Source of the DNA: Agelas oroides
Lineage: Eukaryota; Porifera; Demospongiae; Agelasida; Agelasidae
Direction of reading: 5' to 3'
DNA length: 64,000 bases
Assembly (NCBI GenBank): GCA_949130485.1
Contig: OX422199.1
Span: 6,256,902 to 6,320,901 of the forward strand
The notes below the pieces were generated by a model. That model had not been told where the DNA came from, did no database searches, and saw only the letters and a list, made by a program, of their open reading frames with translations. This document shows positions 1 to 64,000 of the stretch, piece after piece. Within the stretch, counting starts at the first letter, position 1. Each line of letters starts with the position of its first letter. A program made the position numbers and the translations under genes.

Positions 1-111
1 CATAATTATTGTACTTTGACTCTTGGTGGTTTTACACAGGAACTGTGTGTAATGTCATGGTATTAACACATACTATGCTTATAACAATCACTTACACTTG
101 TTGGAGGGCAG

Positions 112-377
112 CTCTGGGAGGATCGAGTGGCTTTGTCGATGAGGTCTTTTGGCGAGTGCATCACCTGCCAGAGAGAAAGACAGACAGTCAAGACAATTTC
201 GTCCTATTATATCAGAATAATTTGATAAGGAGTTTAAGTGTGGCTAATAACCGGCAGCAAATAGATGAACATACGGAAGAAGTCACCAAACACACACAAC
301 CACAACATTTTCTTGAAATTGAGCATTTTCAAAAAGAATTTGTCACTGAAATTCACTCATCGGTTGCACTTTATTGA
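112..377 (+). CDS. Possible last coding exon of an upstream gene (partial, unrecognised)
   Basis: An open frame runs to a TGA at 375-377. A plausible acceptor (TTGGAGGGCAG) ends at 111, so the exon would start at 112; the open frame continues upstream, and a second AG at about 40 is an alternative. The product is hydrophilic (LPERKTDSQDNF, HFLEIEHFQKEF) and ends in HSSVALY. No domain is recognised and the rest of the gene would lie left of the window. Support is only the open frame, a protein-like composition and an acceptor, so a chance open frame is possible. Confidence 0.3.
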
Positions 378-444
378 GCAATTTCCATCACAGTTTCACC
401 TTTCACTCCACTGCAACTAGTCAAGAGCTGTTTATGGCTAGTGG

Positions 445-885
445 TCACTCCTGCTGAATGCACCTTGAGCTTTCTAAACACATTCCCCATCTCGTCAACA
501 CACCATCGGTACTGAGCGTGCCAACTATTTTCACACTATAGTACATTCCGTCAAATTCATCAATACTTAGTGGAATACAGTGTGGTACGCTACGGCGCGG
601 ACAAATGCGAGGGTATAAGTATGTTACTAATGCCTTACCAAGGTAGCGAATGTACTCTGCAGCGGCGTCGTTTCTCTCGTACGAAATAGCTCCTCTTCTC
701 AACATGCGCGGCTTTGAACGGTACGACGACTCACTTCCGCCGCTGCTAATACCGTGTCTTCTTCTTCCCAGTACGTGGACGGGGACGTGCTGGTCCAGTG
801 GAAGGTAGGGCATCTCTTTGTCTTTTTCGCACTCGGACAGATGTGAACTATTTTCCACAGGCAAGTTTATATGCAAACCACTCAT
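445..885 (-). CDS. Unrecognised 146-codon open reading frame, divergent to the LRR gene
   Basis: A single open frame begins with ATG at 885 and ends with TGA at 445. The N-terminal third is acidic to polar (ENSSHLSECEKDKE), the middle is basic (RRRHGISSGG, RSKPRMLRR), and the C-terminal part contains a hydrophobic stretch (EYIRYLGKALVTYLYP) and several cysteines. I recognise no family, signal peptide or membrane segment. It lies head to head with the LRR gene across about 315 bases that look like a promoter, and tail to tail with the possible exon ending at 377, which makes it more believable than most open frames here. It might be only the first exon of a spliced gene, for example with a donor inside the last 30 codons. 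Confidence 0.4.
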   Translation of the reverse strand: MSGLHINLPVENSSHLSECEKDKEMPYLPLDQHVPVHVLGRRRHGISSGGSESSYRSKPRMLRRGAISYERNDAAAEYIRYLGKALVTYLYPRICPRRSVPHCIPLSIDEFDGMYYSVKIVGTLSTDGVLTRWGMCLESSRCIQQE

Positions 886-1201
886 AACGTTTCACCAGTC
901 TTCTTGGCTTTATCCAGGTCGATTTCTGCTTCTTAGCGACGCACCTTGCACAAAGATTGTTGCACTACAATAATCTTGGAGCTCGAAAAGCAGGCTCGAC
1001 TGCGAATCACAAATAATTTGCACTGATATCTGGTTTCATGGGTTTTTATAGTTTGTTGCTAGGGGCGTCGGAAACTTCCGGAAATAAATCCAGCCCGCGG
1101 CCCGAGTGCTCGTTAAAACGTCATATGACGTCTGTGACGTCACGAAAGGTCTACGATGACATGGAGAGTTCAGGAAAGATGAATTAGCTCGAGGCAGACT
1201 G
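886..1201. promoter_or_regulatory. Likely divergent promoter region with CRE/ATF-like and ETS-like sites
   Basis: This is the gap between the start of the minus-strand open frame (885) and the ATG of the LRR gene (1202). It contains a full cAMP-response-element octamer TGACGTCA at 1135-1142, a nearby palindrome ACGTCATATGACGT at about 1118-1131, and an ETS-type core CTTCCGGAA at about 1074-1082. The stretch around 1090-1150 has several CpG dinucleotides. No clear TATA box is seen close to 1202. The site matches are direct readings; promoter activity is inferred from the head-to-head gene layout. Confidence 0.4.
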
Positions 1202-63453
<62,252 letters not shown>

Positions 63454-63832
63454 ACTTGATGTGGCACAATAAGTTCTGTATGTAGCATTCGTCATGACCT
63501 TTGTAGCCAATCCACATGTATTTTTATTACTTGTGCAGACCAAATCAGTTTTTAAAAGCATGCTTGTGTTTGGGGGATACACTACACCTTTAGCCACCAT
63601 GACTATAAGCCCATAATAATCACGTATTATGATTGGCACATGCGATGTGAACTTTACTACAAGTAGAGGATACTTATATACGTTACCTTATACCACTGTC
63701 CAACATTGTGCAGAAAGTTGAAGATTGATTTCCATAGAAACTTGACCTCACCAGGTGGACCAGGGGGCGGGGATTGAGCAACTTTAACTTTTGAATTTGC
63801 TCTCTGCACATGCACCGGATCTTACCTCATAC

Positions 63833-63838
63833 AATAAA
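63833..63838 (+). terminator. Candidate polyadenylation signal AATAAA
   Basis: A canonical AATAAA lies about 380 bases after the TAG of the terminal exon, a reasonable 3' UTR length. No cDNA evidence is available. Confidence 0.4.
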
Positions 63839-64000
63839 TGAACAAACATGAAAGAATCATAATAACAGTCAGACCACCGGTGGTTTATTTTGGAGACTGA
63901 AATAGGCCTGTCTGTTTTGCAGATGGCTTTGCTGCTGCTGGTCTCGTTCTTGAACCAGCCTGTTGGAGAAAAGTAACCTGGGCACAAGACTAGGCTGCTG

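Overview
This window comes from a repeat-rich eukaryotic, almost certainly animal, genome. Coding exons are small (72 bases is typical), splice sites are GT-AG, introns reach 29 kb, CA and GTCT microsatellites are present, and the transposable elements are animal types (tyrosine-recombinase retrotransposon, tRNA-derived repeats, many palindromic MITEs). A marine invertebrate such as a sponge or cnidarian would fit, but nothing seen here fixes the species.

Nearly the whole window is one plus-strand gene. I assembled it exon by exon from 1202 to 63453. Exon 1 encodes a signal peptide and an LRRNT cysteine cap. It is followed by 14 single leucine-rich-repeat (LRR) exons, plus one duplicated LRR exon. 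Every junction between exon 1 and the LRRCT exon is phase 2, so any LRR exon can be added or skipped without a frameshift. An LRRCT cysteine cap exon, a hydrophilic linker exon, two coiled-coil exons and a tiny terminal exon complete the gene. Without the duplicated exon the coding sequence is 1647 bases, 548 residues plus stop. With it, the protein has 572 residues. No transmembrane segment was seen. The predicted product is a secreted, probably oligomeric LRR protein whose layout resembles lamprey variable lymphocyte receptors or other extracellular LRR proteins.

Upstream (1-1201) there may be the last exon of another plus-strand gene, then a minus-strand open frame of 146 codons, then a roughly 315-base divergent promoter region with CRE/ATF-like and ETS-like sites. 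Introns 2 and 4 (1951-13022 and 18163-47372) are packed with mobile elements: MITEs with long inverted repeats and 9-base target duplications, three Helentron/HINE-like elements, a 60-base minisatellite of about 27 copies, and many hairpins. The intron at 48552-54497 carries a decayed antisense DIRS/Ngaro-type retrotransposon between two copies of a tRNA-derived repeat.

At 56480-58750 the A-box part of that same tRNA-derived repeat has expanded into 21/27-base minisatellites. A near-identical copy of one LRR exon plus its whole downstream intron sits inside this array. The most interesting themes are the LRR gene itself, the exon cassette captured in the array, and transposon ends turned into tandem repeats.
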